From Candidatus Tenderia electrophaga (GTDB lineage Bacteria; Pseudomonadota; Gammaproteobacteria; Tenderiales; Tenderiaceae): a stretch of DNA of 64,000 nucleotides. The DNA is taken from NCBI GenBank assembly GCA_001447805.1, contig CP013099.1, positions 2,551,181 to 2,615,180 on the forward strand, read 5' to 3'. Each line of letters opens with the position of its first letter. The first letter of the stretch is position 1. The position numbers and the translations under genes were made by a program. Positions 33,456 to 43,055 of the stretch are shown piece by piece. The notes beneath the pieces are model-generated. The model did no database searches. It had not been told where the DNA came from and worked only from the letters and a program-made list of their open reading frames with translations.

Positions 33456-34780
33456 CAACCCACAGCCTTTCGGCCTGGATTGGTGAACAACGGGTTGGCA
33501 CCCTGAGCTATCACGACGATACCGGGCGCTTCTCTTTTGAATACGAACAGACCTGGATGACGAATAGCGGCGCTTATCCGATCTCCCCCGCCCTCCCACT
33601 TCGGCGTCCGGATAACCAAACCGATGAACTGCACTCGGTCAATGTACGCCGCTTCTTTGAGAATCTGCTGCCCGAGGGCAAAGCCCTGGAGGATGCGGCG
33701 GCAGCGCACACGGTCTCAAAAGGCAACCTGTTTGGTCTGCTGCGCTGGCTGGGCCAGGAGAGTACAGGTGCGCTGGCCCTATTGCCTGAAGGCACCCTGC
33801 CGACCCGGGTTGAACCGATCGTGCGTGAGGTCACCTTTGAAGAGCTCTCCGAGCGCATCCATGACCGAGCCAATCGTCCCTTCAATGTATGGGACGGCCG
33901 GGTACGCATGTCCATCGCCGGTTACCAGGATAAACTGGCGGTCTATGTTGACGAGGAAGGAAAGCTGTTCCTGGTGGAAGGCCTGCTGGCTTCGACTCAT
34001 ATCCTCAAACCGGAGCCGATGAACCCGAAGCTCTCCAGGCTGGTGGCCAATGAGCACTTTTGCCTGAAGCTGGCTGCCGCGCTCGGTATACCCTCGGCCG
34101 AGGTAGAGATTCTACGAGTGCCGGAGCCGGTACTGATGGTCAAACGTTTCGACCGCATCAAACACAACCGCCATGTCGAGCGTTTACATGCGGTGGATAG
34201 CTGCCAGGTGCTCAATCTCAGCGTCAACCACAAGTATGAACGCAATTTCGGCAGTGGGCGCGATGTCGCCAATATTCGGGACGGCGTCAGTTTCGAGAGA
34301 CTCTTCTCCATCACGCCGCTCACCCAGTCTCAAGCGGCCACGCGTATGGCGCTGATCCGTTGGGCGATCCTGCAATACCTGATCGGCAATAGTGATGCCC
34401 ATGGCAAAAATATCTCATTTCTGGTCGAGCCTGGCGGACTGCGCCTCGCCCCTGCTTACGACCTGGTTTCGGTGTGTATCTACCCGGATATCGAACACGA
34501 ATTTGCCATGGCCATCGGTGACGAGTTCGACATGACTAAAGTCCGTGCCTTCGATTGGGCGGACTTTTCCGACCGCTGTGGCATAGAACGCCGCCTTCTG
34601 GTGCGTGAGATGAACCGGATGATCAAAGCGCTCAGAATCCAGCTGCCGACATTACTGTCTCTGCCCAACTACATTGAGGACGAGCGTACCATGCTGCAGA
34701 AGATCTCGGACCTGGCCCTGCAACAGGCTGAGCAACTGGAAATCGATGCGAGAATGATTGCGAAAGTGGTAATTGAATAG
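33452..34780 (+). CDS. hipA: HipA-like serine/threonine kinase toxin
   Basis: Toxin of 442 residues. The N-terminal HipA domain starts LSAWIGEQRVGTLSYHDDTG; the kinase domain contains SIAGYQDKLAVYVD (nucleotide loop), MVKRFDRI, the catalytic NSDAHGKN at 313-320 (D315) and the metal-binding YDLVS. HipA of E. coli phosphorylates glutamyl-tRNA synthetase and causes persistence; the target here is not known. The pair may serve to stabilise the integrated element. It lies convergent with the integrase, with 43 bases between them. Confidence 0.9.
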   Translation: MTTHSLSAWIGEQRVGTLSYHDDTGRFSFEYEQTWMTNSGAYPISPALPLRRPDNQTDELHSVNVRRFFENLLPEGKALEDAAAAHTVSKGNLFGLLRWLGQESTGALALLPEGTLPTRVEPIVREVTFEELSERIHDRANRPFNVWDGRVRMSIAGYQDKLAVYVDEEGKLFLVEGLLASTHILKPEPMNPKLSRLVANEHFCLKLAAALGIPSAEVEILRVPEPVLMVKRFDRIKHNRHVERLHAVDSCQVLNLSVNHKYERNFGSGRDVANIRDGVSFERLFSITPLTQSQAATRMALIRWAILQYLIGNSDAHGKNISFLVEPGGLRLAPAYDLVSVCIYPDIEHEFAMAIGDEFDMTKVRAFDWADFSDRCGIERRLLVREMNRMIKALRIQLPTLLSLPNYIEDERTMLQKISDLALQQAEQLEIDARMIAKVVIE

Positions 34781-34823
34781 TCCGTTTTTCGTTTCAGATC
34801 TAACGAAAGAAGCGGGTGCAGCC

Positions 34824-36131
34824 TCAACCAGTTCCAATAATCGAGTCCAGATGATCCGCCCACTTTTGCAACCAGTGCCGACACTCAGGCTCATACCGAT
34901 GCAAGTCATAGGTTCCCTCAATCCCCTTACGCGAATGCCCCAGGGCCGCTTCAGCCACCTCATTGGGGCATTGCAGGCGCGACAACCCTGTTCTGACACT
35001 CCTGCGCAGATCATGAGGAGTCCATGTAGGGATTTTTATCATCGTGTCAGCCTGCCTCATTCTCCAGGCCTGCTCGGTAAGCTGCTTTTGCTGGATGGGT
35101 AGTTTCGTCTTCTGGGAGGGAAATAGGTAATCACCTGTAGTCATACGTAGTGCAGTCAAAAATTCCACTGCTTGGCGAGGAAGCTGAACATAGCGCTCGG
35201 TTCCGGTCTTGCTCTCCCTGATATGAAAGGTCTGTTTCTCCAAGTCAATGTCCTTCCAGGCCGCATTGCAGACCTCTCCGGTTCGACACCCTGTCCAGAG
35301 GGTAAATCGAAGAACATTTTTCTGTGTGGCCGTATAGTCAGCACCCGGCAACCATTTCAGCAACGTCGCCAACTCGGTATCAGAGAGGACCCTTTTTCCT
35401 CGTTGATGGGTAAGTTTCACCTTGGCCTGTCTGAGGCTTGATTTGGCGAGGAGTGCCGGATTGGCAAATTCATCCGAAAAATAACCTAGCCCAATAGCGA
35501 ATTCGTAGGCAGCGCTAAATTCTCTCAATACGTTTCCTGCCTGAACATTTGCACCACGCTGGACAATGGACATGACCATATCCACCACGACTTTTCGCGT
35601 GACAGCATCTGCTGGCATGTCTCCCAACTTGGGAATCACATCGCCATAGAGGGTCCTGCGCGTCTCAGACTGACCTTTTGGTTTTCGCGCACCGGCAATG
35701 ATCCGCCCATTCGAAGATTTTCTGTCTTCGATATATTGAGCCAGATAGAGCTCGACCAAATCCTCTACGATGAACGGTTTCTTCGCCTCCGCACGCTCGC
35801 ACTCTTGGGCCAGCACGAACTCCTTTTCCTGCCTTTGCTGCTCTCTCGCCTCGGTTGCCGGGCAACGCCCCTGGCGGCGAAGCTGCTTTAGCTCCTGGAG
35901 TTTTAGTCTCGCTTCAGCCAAGGAGGTTTCCGGGAAGCTACCGATTTTGACCTGAATGAGTTTCAAGGTGATCGGGCTGGTATAACGATAGGAAAATGTT
36001 TTCACCCCGGTAGCACCGCACTTCACGCGCAAACCCGCGTTTTCCCCTGTATCGGCCTTGATCTTATCTCCCGGCTTCATCACTTCCACTGTTCTGGAAG
36101 ATAGAGGTTTGGTACTCTGTGCTGTTCCCAT
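34824..36131 (-). CDS. int: Tyrosine integrase, P4/ICE type
   Basis: Site-specific recombinase of 435 residues. It carries an N-terminal arm-binding domain (LRVKCGATGVKTFSYRYTS, GSFPETSLAEARLKL) typical of DUF4102-type integrases, then catalytic residues: Arg in FTLWTGCRTGEVCNAAW, HDLRRSVRTGL (His-x-x-Arg), His in LGHSRKGI, and Tyr in EGTYDLH. I prefer the ATG at 36131, which has AGAGG 6 bases upstream, to the one at 36137. It marks the right end of the integrated element; the att site should lie between here and mutS. Confidence 0.92.
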   Translation of the reverse strand: MGTAQSTKPLSSRTVEVMKPGDKIKADTGENAGLRVKCGATGVKTFSYRYTSPITLKLIQVKIGSFPETSLAEARLKLQELKQLRRQGRCPATEAREQQRQEKEFVLAQECERAEAKKPFIVEDLVELYLAQYIEDRKSSNGRIIAGARKPKGQSETRRTLYGDVIPKLGDMPADAVTRKVVVDMVMSIVQRGANVQAGNVLREFSAAYEFAIGLGYFSDEFANPALLAKSSLRQAKVKLTHQRGKRVLSDTELATLLKWLPGADYTATQKNVLRFTLWTGCRTGEVCNAAWKDIDLEKQTFHIRESKTGTERYVQLPRQAVEFLTALRMTTGDYLFPSQKTKLPIQQKQLTEQAWRMRQADTMIKIPTWTPHDLRRSVRTGLSRLQCPNEVAEAALGHSRKGIEGTYDLHRYEPECRHWLQKWADHLDSIIGTG

Positions 36132-36173
36132 GGGCATCCTCTTGAATTTGTTTCAGCTTGTGCGACTCACTGA

Positions 36174-36245
36174 GAAAAAGTGTAACCTGTGGGCCTAAAC
36201 AAAAATTTACTCCAATACAGGTTACACTTCAAGTTACACTTTTTC
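36174..36245. repeat. Inverted repeats upstream of the integrase
   Basis: The 13-base sequence GAAAAAGTGTAAC (36174-36186) recurs inverted as GTTACACTTTTTC (36233-36245), and an overlapping pair AAGTGTAACCTGT / ACAGGTTACACTT (36178-36190 and 36217-36229) is also perfect. These three GTGTAAC-type boxes could be arm-type integrase sites or a repressor operator. Two tandem copies of GAGACGGCAA follow near 36277-36296. The core att sequence could not be identified because the other end is not in the window. Confidence 0.7.
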
Positions 36246-36344
36246 ATGAGATTGGATGATATTCCATGAGATTCGCTGAGACGGCAAGAGACGGCAAAAT
36301 AATAGAAAATCTTTACAATTCAATTAGATGAACAGTATAACAGC

Positions 36345-38909
36345 ATGAGTTTAAAAGAAATAAACGGGAAGCATACGCCAATGATGCAGCAATATTTGCG
36401 CATCAAGGCCGAGCACCCGGAGATGCTGGTGTTCTATCGCATGGGTGACTTCTACGAACTCTTTTACGACGACGCGCGCAAGGCCGCCCGCCTGCTGGAC
36501 ATCACCCTCACCGCCCGCGGTCAGTCGGCCGGCGAGCCCATCCCCATGGCCGGGGTGCCGTTCCACGCCGCCGAGAGCTACCTGGCCAAGCTGGTCAAAC
36601 TGGGCGAATCGGTGGCCATCGCCGAACAGATCGGCGACCCGGCCAAGGCCAAAGGCCCGGTGGAGCGCAAGGTCGTGCGCATTATCACCCCCGGCACGGT
36701 CACCGACGAGGCCCTGCTCAATGAACGCCAAGACAACCTGCTGTGTGCCGTGCACCGGCTGGACAATCAGTTCGGCCTCGCCACCCTGGACCTCAGCGCG
36801 GGCCGCATCACGGTCATGGAGGTGGACGCTGTTGAGACCGTCAAGGATGAACTGGAGCGCCTCAAACCGGCCGAGCTGTTGCTCTCCGAAGCGCTGGCCC
36901 GCCTGCTCAAGCTGGAAGAGCGCTATGCCGTGCGCCAGCAGCCGCCCTGGTATTTTGAACAAGACACCGCCACCCGCCTGCTCACCGAACAGACCGGCAC
37001 CCAGGACCTGCAGGGCTTCGGCTGCGAGACCATGAGCAGCGCCGTCTGCGCCGCCGGCTGCCTGCTGCAGTACGCCCTCGACACCCAGCGCGCCAACCTG
37101 CCCCACATTCACAGCATCCGCGTCGAACGGCACGAAGACAGCGTGGTGCTGGACGCCGCCAGCCGCCGTAACCTGGAACTTGAAGCCAACCTCATGGGCG
37201 GCCGCGACAATACCCTGCTGGACGTACTCGATTGCAGCACTACGGCCATGGGCAGCCGCCTGCTGCGGCGCTGGCTCAACCGCCCGCTGCGCGATCGAAA
37301 CCTGTTGAACAATCGGCTACAAGCCGTTGAAACACTACTAGAAAACCAAAGATTCGACCCCCCGCGCGAAGTGCTGCGCGGCATCAGCGACATAGAGCGC
37401 ATCCTGGCCCGCATCGGCCTGAAATCGGCCCGCCCGCGCGACCTGGCCCAGCTGCGCGACACCCTGGCCCTGCTGCCCGAGGTGCGCGCCAGTGTCGCGC
37501 AACTGGACTCACCCTTGCTGCAAGAGACCCTCACCCGCCTGGGCGACTACCCCGAACTGAGTCAACTGCTGCAGCGCGCCGTCATCGACAACCCGCCGGT
37601 AGTGATCCGCGACGGCGGCGTCATCGCCCCCGGCTACGACCCCGAGCTGGACGAACTGCGCGGCCTGAGCGACAACGCCGGCCAATTTCTCATCGATCTG
37701 GAAGCAAGAGAACGGGAACGCAGCGGCATCGCCACTCTGAAAGTGGCCTACAACCGGGTACACGGCTACTACATCGAGGTCAGCAAAAGCCAGTCCGACA
37801 AGGTTCCGGCCGACTATGTCCGGCGCCAGACCCTGAAAGGTGTGGAGCGCTACATCACCCCCGAGCTGAAGGGCTTCGAGGACAAGGTGCTGAGCGCCAA
37901 GGAACGCGCCCTGGCGCGCGAGAAGGCGCTTTACGATCAATTGCTGGAGGATCTCATCCCCCACCTGGGCGCCCTGCAGACCAGTGCCGCCGCCCTGGCC
38001 GAGCTGGATGTGCTGGCCAACCTGGCCGAACGCGCCGACAGCCTCAATCTGAGCAAGCCGGAACTGATCGAGCAACCCTGCCTGGAGATCCACGGCGGCC
38101 GCCACCCGGTGGTGGAGCAGAACCTGGAGGCCCCCTTTGTCCCCAACGATACCCACCTAGATCCGCAGCGGCGCATGCTGATCATCACCGGCCCCAACAT
38201 GGGCGGCAAATCCACCTACATGCGCCAGACCGCCCTCATCACCCTGCTGGCCCACATCGGCAGCTACGTGCCGGCGCAGCGGGCGGTGATCGGCCCCATC
38301 GACCGCATCTTCACCCGCATCGGCGCCTCCGACGACCTAGCCGGCGGCCGCTCCACCTTCATGGTGGAGATGACCGAAACCGCCAATATTCTCCACAACG
38401 CCAGCGCGCAGAGCCTGATCTTGATGGACGAGATCGGCCGCGGCACCAGCACCTTCGACGGCCTGTCGCTGGCCTGGGCCTGCGCCGAATACCTGGCCGA
38501 CAAGGTGGGCGCCTTTACCCTGTTCGCCACCCACTACTTCGAACTCACCACCCTGCCCGAGCACCACGACAATGTGGTCAACGTCCACCTCGACGCGGTG
38601 GAGCACGACGACAGCATCGTCTTCATGCATGCCGTCAAAGAGGGCCCGGCCAACCAGAGCTATGGCCTGCAGGTGGCGGCCCTGGCGGGCGTGCCGCGAC
38701 CGGTGATCGAGGCCGCCAAGGCGCGCCTTATGCAACTCGAAGACAGCACCGTCAACACAGCCCCGGTCAATGCCCGTCCCGAACCGCAGCTCGGCCTGTT
38801 CGAAACACGCCCCCATCCCGTGGCCGACAAACTTACCGAGATCGATCCGGACAACCTGACGCCGCGCCAGGCCCTGGAGGCGCTGTACCAGCTAAAACAG
38901 CTGATATAA
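36345..38909 (+). CDS. mutS: DNA mismatch repair protein MutS
   Basis: Mismatch-recognition ATPase of 854 residues. Visible: the mismatch-binding [15 protein letters not shown] near the N-terminus (Phe-x-Glu motif within FYELF), the clamp and lever domains, and the ATPase end with [33 protein letters not shown] and [12 protein letters not shown]. Length and motifs match the E. coli protein. The ATG at 36345 has no Shine-Dalgarno sequence and is only about 210 bases from the integrase start, so the integrated element abuts its promoter region. Confidence 0.97.
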   Translation: MSLKEINGKHTPMMQQYLRIKAEHPEMLVFYRMGDFYELFYDDARKAARLLDITLTARGQSAGEPIPMAGVPFHAAESYLAKLVKLGESVAIAEQIGDPAKAKGPVERKVVRIITPGTVTDEALLNERQDNLLCAVHRLDNQFGLATLDLSAGRITVMEVDAVETVKDELERLKPAELLLSEALARLLKLEERYAVRQQPPWYFEQDTATRLLTEQTGTQDLQGFGCETMSSAVCAAGCLLQYALDTQRANLPHIHSIRVERHEDSVVLDAASRRNLELEANLMGGRDNTLLDVLDCSTTAMGSRLLRRWLNRPLRDRNLLNNRLQAVETLLENQRFDPPREVLRGISDIERILARIGLKSARPRDLAQLRDTLALLPEVRASVAQLDSPLLQETLTRLGDYPELSQLLQRAVIDNPPVVIRDGGVIAPGYDPELDELRGLSDNAGQFLIDLEARERERSGIATLKVAYNRVHGYYIEVSKSQSDKVPADYVRRQTLKGVERYITPELKGFEDKVLSAKERALAREKALYDQLLEDLIPHLGALQTSAAALAELDVLANLAERADSLNLSKPELIEQPCLEIHGGRHPVVEQNLEAPFVPNDTHLDPQRRMLIITGPNMGGKSTYMRQTALITLLAHIGSYVPAQRAVIGPIDRIFTRIGASDDLAGGRSTFMVEMTETANILHNASAQSLILMDEIGRGTSTFDGLSLAWACAEYLADKVGAFTLFATHYFELTTLPEHHDNVVNVHLDAVEHDDSIVFMHAVKEGPANQSYGLQVAALAGVPRPVIEAAKARLMQLEDSTVNTAPVNARPEPQLGLFETRPHPVADKLTEIDPDNLTPRQALEALYQLKQLI

Positions 38910-38985
38910 TCCGTCACGCTGGCCAACAATTCAGAGCGACGTATAATAGGGCGCTAACCGAAGTAGGGAAAACAAGGAAGAAATT

Positions 38986-39309
38986 ATGACTTTTGTCGTA
39001 ACCGAAAATTGCATCAAGTGCAAATACACCGACTGTGTCGACGTCTGCCCGGTGGACTGTTTTCATGAAGGCCCCAACTTCCTGGTCATCGATCCGGAAG
39101 AATGTATCGACTGCACCCTGTGCGAGCCCGAGTGCCCCGCCAACGCCATTTTCGCCGAGGACGACGTGCCGGACGATCAGCAGGCGTTCATCGCCCTCAA
39201 CGCCGAGCTGTCCGAGCAATGGCCGGTACTGGCGGAACAGAAGGACGCCCCGGCCGATGCCGACGACTGGAACGGCGTGGAAGACAAGCTGCAATATCTG
39301 GAACGGTGA
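38986..39309 (+). CDS. fdxA: 7Fe ferredoxin FdxA
   Basis: Small electron carrier of 107 residues. The N-terminus holds [20 protein letters not shown] and [17 protein letters not shown], the Cys pattern of 3Fe-4S/4Fe-4S ferredoxins of the Azotobacter FdI type. It lies 76 bases after mutS and has a TATAAT at 38942-38947. The terminator following it serves the opposite strand. Confidence 0.95.
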   Translation: MTFVVTENCIKCKYTDCVDVCPVDCFHEGPNFLVIDPEECIDCTLCEPECPANAIFAEDDVPDDQQAFIALNAELSEQWPVLAEQKDAPADADDWNGVEDKLQYLER

Positions 39310-39312
39310 ATC

Positions 39313-39347
39313 AAAAAAAGCCGTCCGGAATGAAATTTCCGGACGGC
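39313..39347 (-). terminator. Intrinsic terminator for the minus-strand uspA transcript
   Basis: A strong hairpin (GCCGTCCGGAA, loop TGAAAT, TTCCGGACGGC at 39320-39347) is followed on the minus strand by seven Ts (the A-run 39313-39319 on the plus strand). It lies between fdxA and uspA and stops leftward transcription. Confidence 0.85.
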
Positions 39348-39384
39348 CTGCTTGGTTAAATCCCGGCTGTTTTATCCCAACCGA

Positions 39385-39828
39385 TCAATCCGTCTCGACC
39401 CGCACAGCCAATACATCGCATTTGGCCGAGTTCACCACCCCACGCGCCGTAGACCCGAGCAAGTGCGCCAAGCCGCGCCGACTGTGACTGCCGATGACGA
39501 TCAGGTCCACGCCCTCGTGCTCGGCAAAATCAATAATCGTCTGTTTGGTGACGCCCAGTTCCACATGTCCTGCCGATGCCGCAATACCGAGCCGCTCGCA
39601 CATCTCCGCCATACGCTTTTCACCCCGCGCCACCAGTTGACGTTCGATCTCCTGCGTCTCGGGCAACACCAGCTCATTCCCGAAGTACAACGGCAGACTC
39701 TCCACCACGTGAATGGCGCTCAACTTGGCCTGATCCAAATCGGCGAGGTATTTGGCCTTATCGGCCACCGCGCCGGCATCGTCCAACAAATCGGTGGCCA
39801 GCAGAATATGGGAATAATGTATCGACAT
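39385..39828 (-). CDS. uspA: Universal stress protein, UspA family
   Basis: Protein of 147 residues with the Usp fold: YSHILLATDL at the N-terminus and the ATP-binding motif GSHSRRGLAHLLGSTARGV near the C-terminus (GxxGxxxxxxxxxG[ST]). The ATG at 39828 has GAGAGGG upstream. Role in general stress survival; exact function unknown. Confidence 0.88.
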   Translation of the reverse strand: MSIHYSHILLATDLLDDAGAVADKAKYLADLDQAKLSAIHVVESLPLYFGNELVLPETQEIERQLVARGEKRMAEMCERLGIAASAGHVELGVTKQTIIDFAEHEGVDLIVIGSHSRRGLAHLLGSTARGVVNSAKCDVLAVRVETD

Positions 39829-39861
39829 GAACGGCCCTCTCAATATGTAAACCTATCGCCA

Positions 39862-40818
39862 TTAAGCATAGATTGATTTGAAGGCGGCAACAAATTCATC
39901 GTACTTGGCGGCGGGTAGTTCATTGATGCCCGCGGCGGCCTTGCGTCCGCCGCCGCTGGGAAACTGCCGGCACAAATCATCGGCGCCGCGCTTGTCATTC
40001 AGCGGCGCGCGCACACTGACCACATAACCGCCCTGGGGCAGTCCGGTCAGTAGGGCATGGGCGCGCTCGGGATGGGCCGTCGCCAACTGGTTACTGAAAA
40101 CCCCCGAGACGCGCCGCGCCCACGGTTCGGCGGGAAACACGTAGACGGCAAGCTTGTCTGTTTCGATCTCAGGCCGAGTGGCTTCGGCCTTGGCGATATC
40201 CTCCACTGATCCCTGACGCAGGGTAGCAAACACCTCAGGCGCCTGTTCGATGAACTGCAAGGGGTCGGCATAGGCGTGCATACGCGCGGCGAGCTCGGCC
40301 GGATCGAAATGGAGGTCCGCCACGGTCGCGCCGTAACCGTTGTAGTTGAGATAAACGCCCAGGTCACGTAGCAAGGCTAACTGCGCGTCGTTCAAATCCA
40401 GCGTCGTAGCCGCCTGGCGGGCACTGGCATCGAAATTGTCGCCAAAGGCGCCGACCACCGCCCAGGCACGATACTTCCCCTCGAGCAGGCGATCCACAAT
40501 CAGGGCAGTGCAGGCGTCCGCGGCGGTATCGATGTGGGCATCGAGCGTGTCCGACGCCGGAATATCGCCGGCGAAGTGATGGTCGAAGTATTTCACCTGC
40601 ACGCCCTTCGCCAATAAGGCCTGCAGCGGCTCACGGTTTTTATCCAAGGAGATATCGAACACATTGACCTGGTCGCCCGCGGCGGCATCCACCTTTTGCA
40701 GCAGGGCGATATCACGTTTTACCCCGGTCACCAACTGGCTATCGCCGGGAAAGGCGAGACGAAATTGCTGCACTGCGCACAAGCCGTCGGCATCGCCATT
40801 GAATACATCGAACCTCAT
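39862..40818 (-). CDS. DHH-family phosphoesterase
   Basis: Protein of 318 residues. The first motif is RFDVFNGDADGLCAVQQFR (Asp ligands in DADG) and KYFDHHFAG is the DHH motif. A DHHA1-like C-terminal domain ends FPSGGGRKAAAGIN. Members hydrolyse oligonucleotides or cyclic dinucleotide products, but this branch is not characterised. The ATG at 40818 has AAGGAG 7 bases upstream; an extension further upstream has no ribosome site. Confidence 0.8.
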   Translation of the reverse strand: MRFDVFNGDADGLCAVQQFRLAFPGDSQLVTGVKRDIALLQKVDAAAGDQVNVFDISLDKNREPLQALLAKGVQVKYFDHHFAGDIPASDTLDAHIDTAADACTALIVDRLLEGKYRAWAVVGAFGDNFDASARQAATTLDLNDAQLALLRDLGVYLNYNGYGATVADLHFDPAELAARMHAYADPLQFIEQAPEVFATLRQGSVEDIAKAEATRPEIETDKLAVYVFPAEPWARRVSGVFSNQLATAHPERAHALLTGLPQGGYVVSVRAPLNDKRGADDLCRQFPSGGGRKAAAGINELPAAKYDEFVAAFKSIYA

Positions 40819-40880
40819 TCCCCGCTCCTTAATTAATAATAGTTTCGTGTTGGGCCATTTTATCGGATGCGCGGCGCAAA

Positions 40881-40904
40881 CAAAAACGGCGCCGCAGCGC
40901 CGTT
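40881..40904 (-). terminator. Intrinsic terminator downstream of the chemotaxis receptor
   Basis: Hairpin AACGGCGC-TGCG-GCGCCGTT on the minus strand (40904-40885) followed by TTTTTG. It lies 41 bases after the stop of the methyl-accepting protein gene and before the DHH gene. Confidence 0.7.
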
Positions 40905-40944
40905 GTTGTGCATCTAGCCGCCGCACAGCGGCCCTGACTAGACG

Positions 40945-42579
40945 TTAGATTTTGAAACGGGCCACCGCCTGCTGCAGCTGATCGGCCAGTTGCGCCATTT
41001 GGTCGGCAGCGGAGCTGGAGTGCTGGGCGCCTTCGGTGGTCTCGTTGGCCAGATTACTGATATTGACGATATTGGAGTTGATCTCCTCGGCCACGGCGTT
41101 CTGTTCTTCGGCGGCGCTGGCCACCTGGGTGGTCATGTTGGTAATGGTAGCCACGGCGGCGGCGATGGCCTGCAGCGCCTCACCGGCCTTATTGGCCTGA
41201 TCCACGGTCTCGCCGGTCATCCGCTGACCGCGCTCCATCACATCCACCGCCTCACGGGTACCGGACTGCAGATTCTCGATCATCTTTTGGATCTCTTCGG
41301 TGGACTGCTGGGTGCGTCCCGCCAGGGTACGGACCTCGTCGGCCACGACGGCGAAGCCGCGGCCCTGTTCACCGGCGCGGGCCGCCTCGATGGCCGCATT
41401 CAGCGCCAACAGATTGGTCTGCTCGGCGATGTCCTTGATCACATCCAACACGGTACCGACTTTCTGGCTGTCCTCTTCGACACGGTGCAATACCTCGGCC
41501 GCCTGCTGTACCTCGTTGGCCAGGCGTTCGATCTTATTGATGGCGGCGTTGACCGTCTCCTGACCGCTGTTGGACTCCTCGTTGGCCTGGTTCGCGGCAT
41601 GGGCGGCGTCGCTGACATTGCGCGCCACCTCTTGCACCGTGGCAACCATCTCGTTCATGGCCGTAGCCACCTGGTCGGTCTCTTGCTGCTGCCGGCCCAA
41701 GGCGTTATTGGTCTGGGTATTGATCGCCGAGAGCGCCTGGATCGAGGTATTGATCTGGGTAGATGCAGCGACCACATCCTGAATGGTCTGGCGAGTCTTG
41801 GTCACGAACAGATTGAAGCCGCGCGAAACCGCGGTAATCTCATCGTTCCCTTTTTCCGGTAGGCTAATGGTCAAATCACCCTCGCCTTCGGCGATTTCAA
41901 TAAAACTGGTGGCGATCCGTTTAATCGGCCGGATAACGGTGGTGACAATCATGAAAAAGGCGAGTATCGCCAAGACCACACCCACCACCACGGTGGTGGT
42001 CAATACGCTGAAAGACACGGTCTTCACGGTCTCAAGTTCGGTGTGATAATTTTCCACTTTGCCGTCGCCCAGCGCTTCCATCTTGGCCAGTGAACCGAGC
42101 AAGACCTCGACTGATTGAGCCAGATCCTGCTGGGCGGCGTACATGGCACGAATGGTATCGCCGTTCGAGACTACGCGCACTTCTTCCACCGCCTCTATCA
42201 GATCGTTGCGTGAACTCGCGAATTCTTTTCGCACACGGGTGAACTCGGCCAGCGTTTTCTCATCAAACAAGCCAGTCTCCACCATACGGGAAATCGCTTC
42301 CTTCTCGGTGACAACGCCCTCTTCAATGCGTTGTTTGAGCTGTTTCATCCTGCCCGGATCGGTTTCCTGGGCAAAGGCGTTAATGGCGATGATCTGATCC
42401 TGCAGGGCGATCGTCCCCTCCATGGAGCCGTCGGCGGCGTCCCAGGCGACAGTGGTTACGTAGTCAAGCCCGTCCGAAAGCTTGCTGGCGGCGAAATAGC
42501 CGGCCCCACCGCTGACAAGCAGCATCGCCCCCAGTCCAAGCACGGCGCCCCCGATTTTGGTAGAAATATTGATCCGCAT
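40945..42579 (-). CDS. Methyl-accepting chemotaxis protein
   Basis: Receptor of 544 residues. TM helices at about 11-31 and 189-212 flank a periplasmic helical sensor domain. A HAMP region follows, then a coiled-coil signalling domain with the conserved tip [20 protein letters not shown] and [12 protein letters not shown]. No pentapeptide tether is visible at the C-terminus (ends QAVARFKI). The ATG at 42579 has GAGGGCG upstream and a FliA-type promoter lies at 42632-42658. Confidence 0.92.
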   Translation of the reverse strand: MRINISTKIGGAVLGLGAMLLVSGGAGYFAASKLSDGLDYVTTVAWDAADGSMEGTIALQDQIIAINAFAQETDPGRMKQLKQRIEEGVVTEKEAISRMVETGLFDEKTLAEFTRVRKEFASSRNDLIEAVEEVRVVSNGDTIRAMYAAQQDLAQSVEVLLGSLAKMEALGDGKVENYHTELETVKTVSFSVLTTTVVVGVVLAILAFFMIVTTVIRPIKRIATSFIEIAEGEGDLTISLPEKGNDEITAVSRGFNLFVTKTRQTIQDVVAASTQINTSIQALSAINTQTNNALGRQQQETDQVATAMNEMVATVQEVARNVSDAAHAANQANEESNSGQETVNAAINKIERLANEVQQAAEVLHRVEEDSQKVGTVLDVIKDIAEQTNLLALNAAIEAARAGEQGRGFAVVADEVRTLAGRTQQSTEEIQKMIENLQSGTREAVDVMERGQRMTGETVDQANKAGEALQAIAAAVATITNMTTQVASAAEEQNAVAEEINSNIVNISNLANETTEGAQHSSSAADQMAQLADQLQQAVARFKI

Positions 42580-42631
42580 AACGCCCTCGGCTCCGGTAAA
42601 CATTCGTTAATTAGGTGTAAACGTAATTCAG

Positions 42632-42658
42632 CTATCGGTGAATCGGCCGAGAACTTGA
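42632..42658 (-). promoter_or_regulatory. FliA (sigma-28)-type promoter of the chemotaxis receptor
   Basis: On the minus strand TCAAGTTC and ACCGATAG are separated by exactly 11 bases, matching the sigma-28 consensus TAAAGTTT-N11-GCCGATAA at 6 of 8 positions in each half. It lies 53 bases before the receptor ATG, the place such promoters occupy before chemotaxis genes. Confidence 0.65.
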
Positions 42659-43055
42659 GTAATACAGGCGCCTGATAAGTGGGCGGCTCTTATCAGTGTT
42701 TTTATAATGGTATGGGCACTAACACCGGCCGGCAGAATGCCTTGCCAGGGTGAAATAGCGCCCCCAATTTCATTTATATAAATATAGTTATTTACTATAA
42801 GGTTTGTTTTATATTCTAATATGGACTTGGAACCGCATCATCCAGCAGGAGTAGGAATGGTTTATTTCACGGTCCGGCGGCTGCATAAGCCCTTGTGGGC
42901 ATCGTCCCGTTCAACCCGCTTTCAACCCGGTGTGCGCCTGGCAGGCGGCCGACGTCCCATTCGTAGCCACGCATTATGAGCCGTTCCCTGCCCCCCACGC
43001 CGGCATGCTTATTGAGTCGCGTTGCCTCCCTACGATTTGACGACACGGAACGCAG
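42659..43055. other. Intergenic region between chemotaxis receptor and GGDEF-EAL gene
   Basis: No gene is seen. It contains a hairpin CTGATAAG-N9-CTTATCAG followed by TGTTTTTATAAT (42672-42708) that looks like a plus-strand terminator but has no plus-strand gene before it, and a small palindrome TATAGT-TATTT-ACTATA at 42783-42799 in an AT-rich stretch. The remainder is unremarkable. Confidence 0.5.

Noticed and set aside
36312-36341. TTTACA-18-TATAAC as the mutS promoter
   Set aside because: The -10 would lie 3 bases before the ATG, placing the start site inside the gene.
36132-36344. tRNA gene as integration site
   Set aside because: No cloverleaf or CCA-type 3' end could be drawn in the gap between the integrase and mutS.
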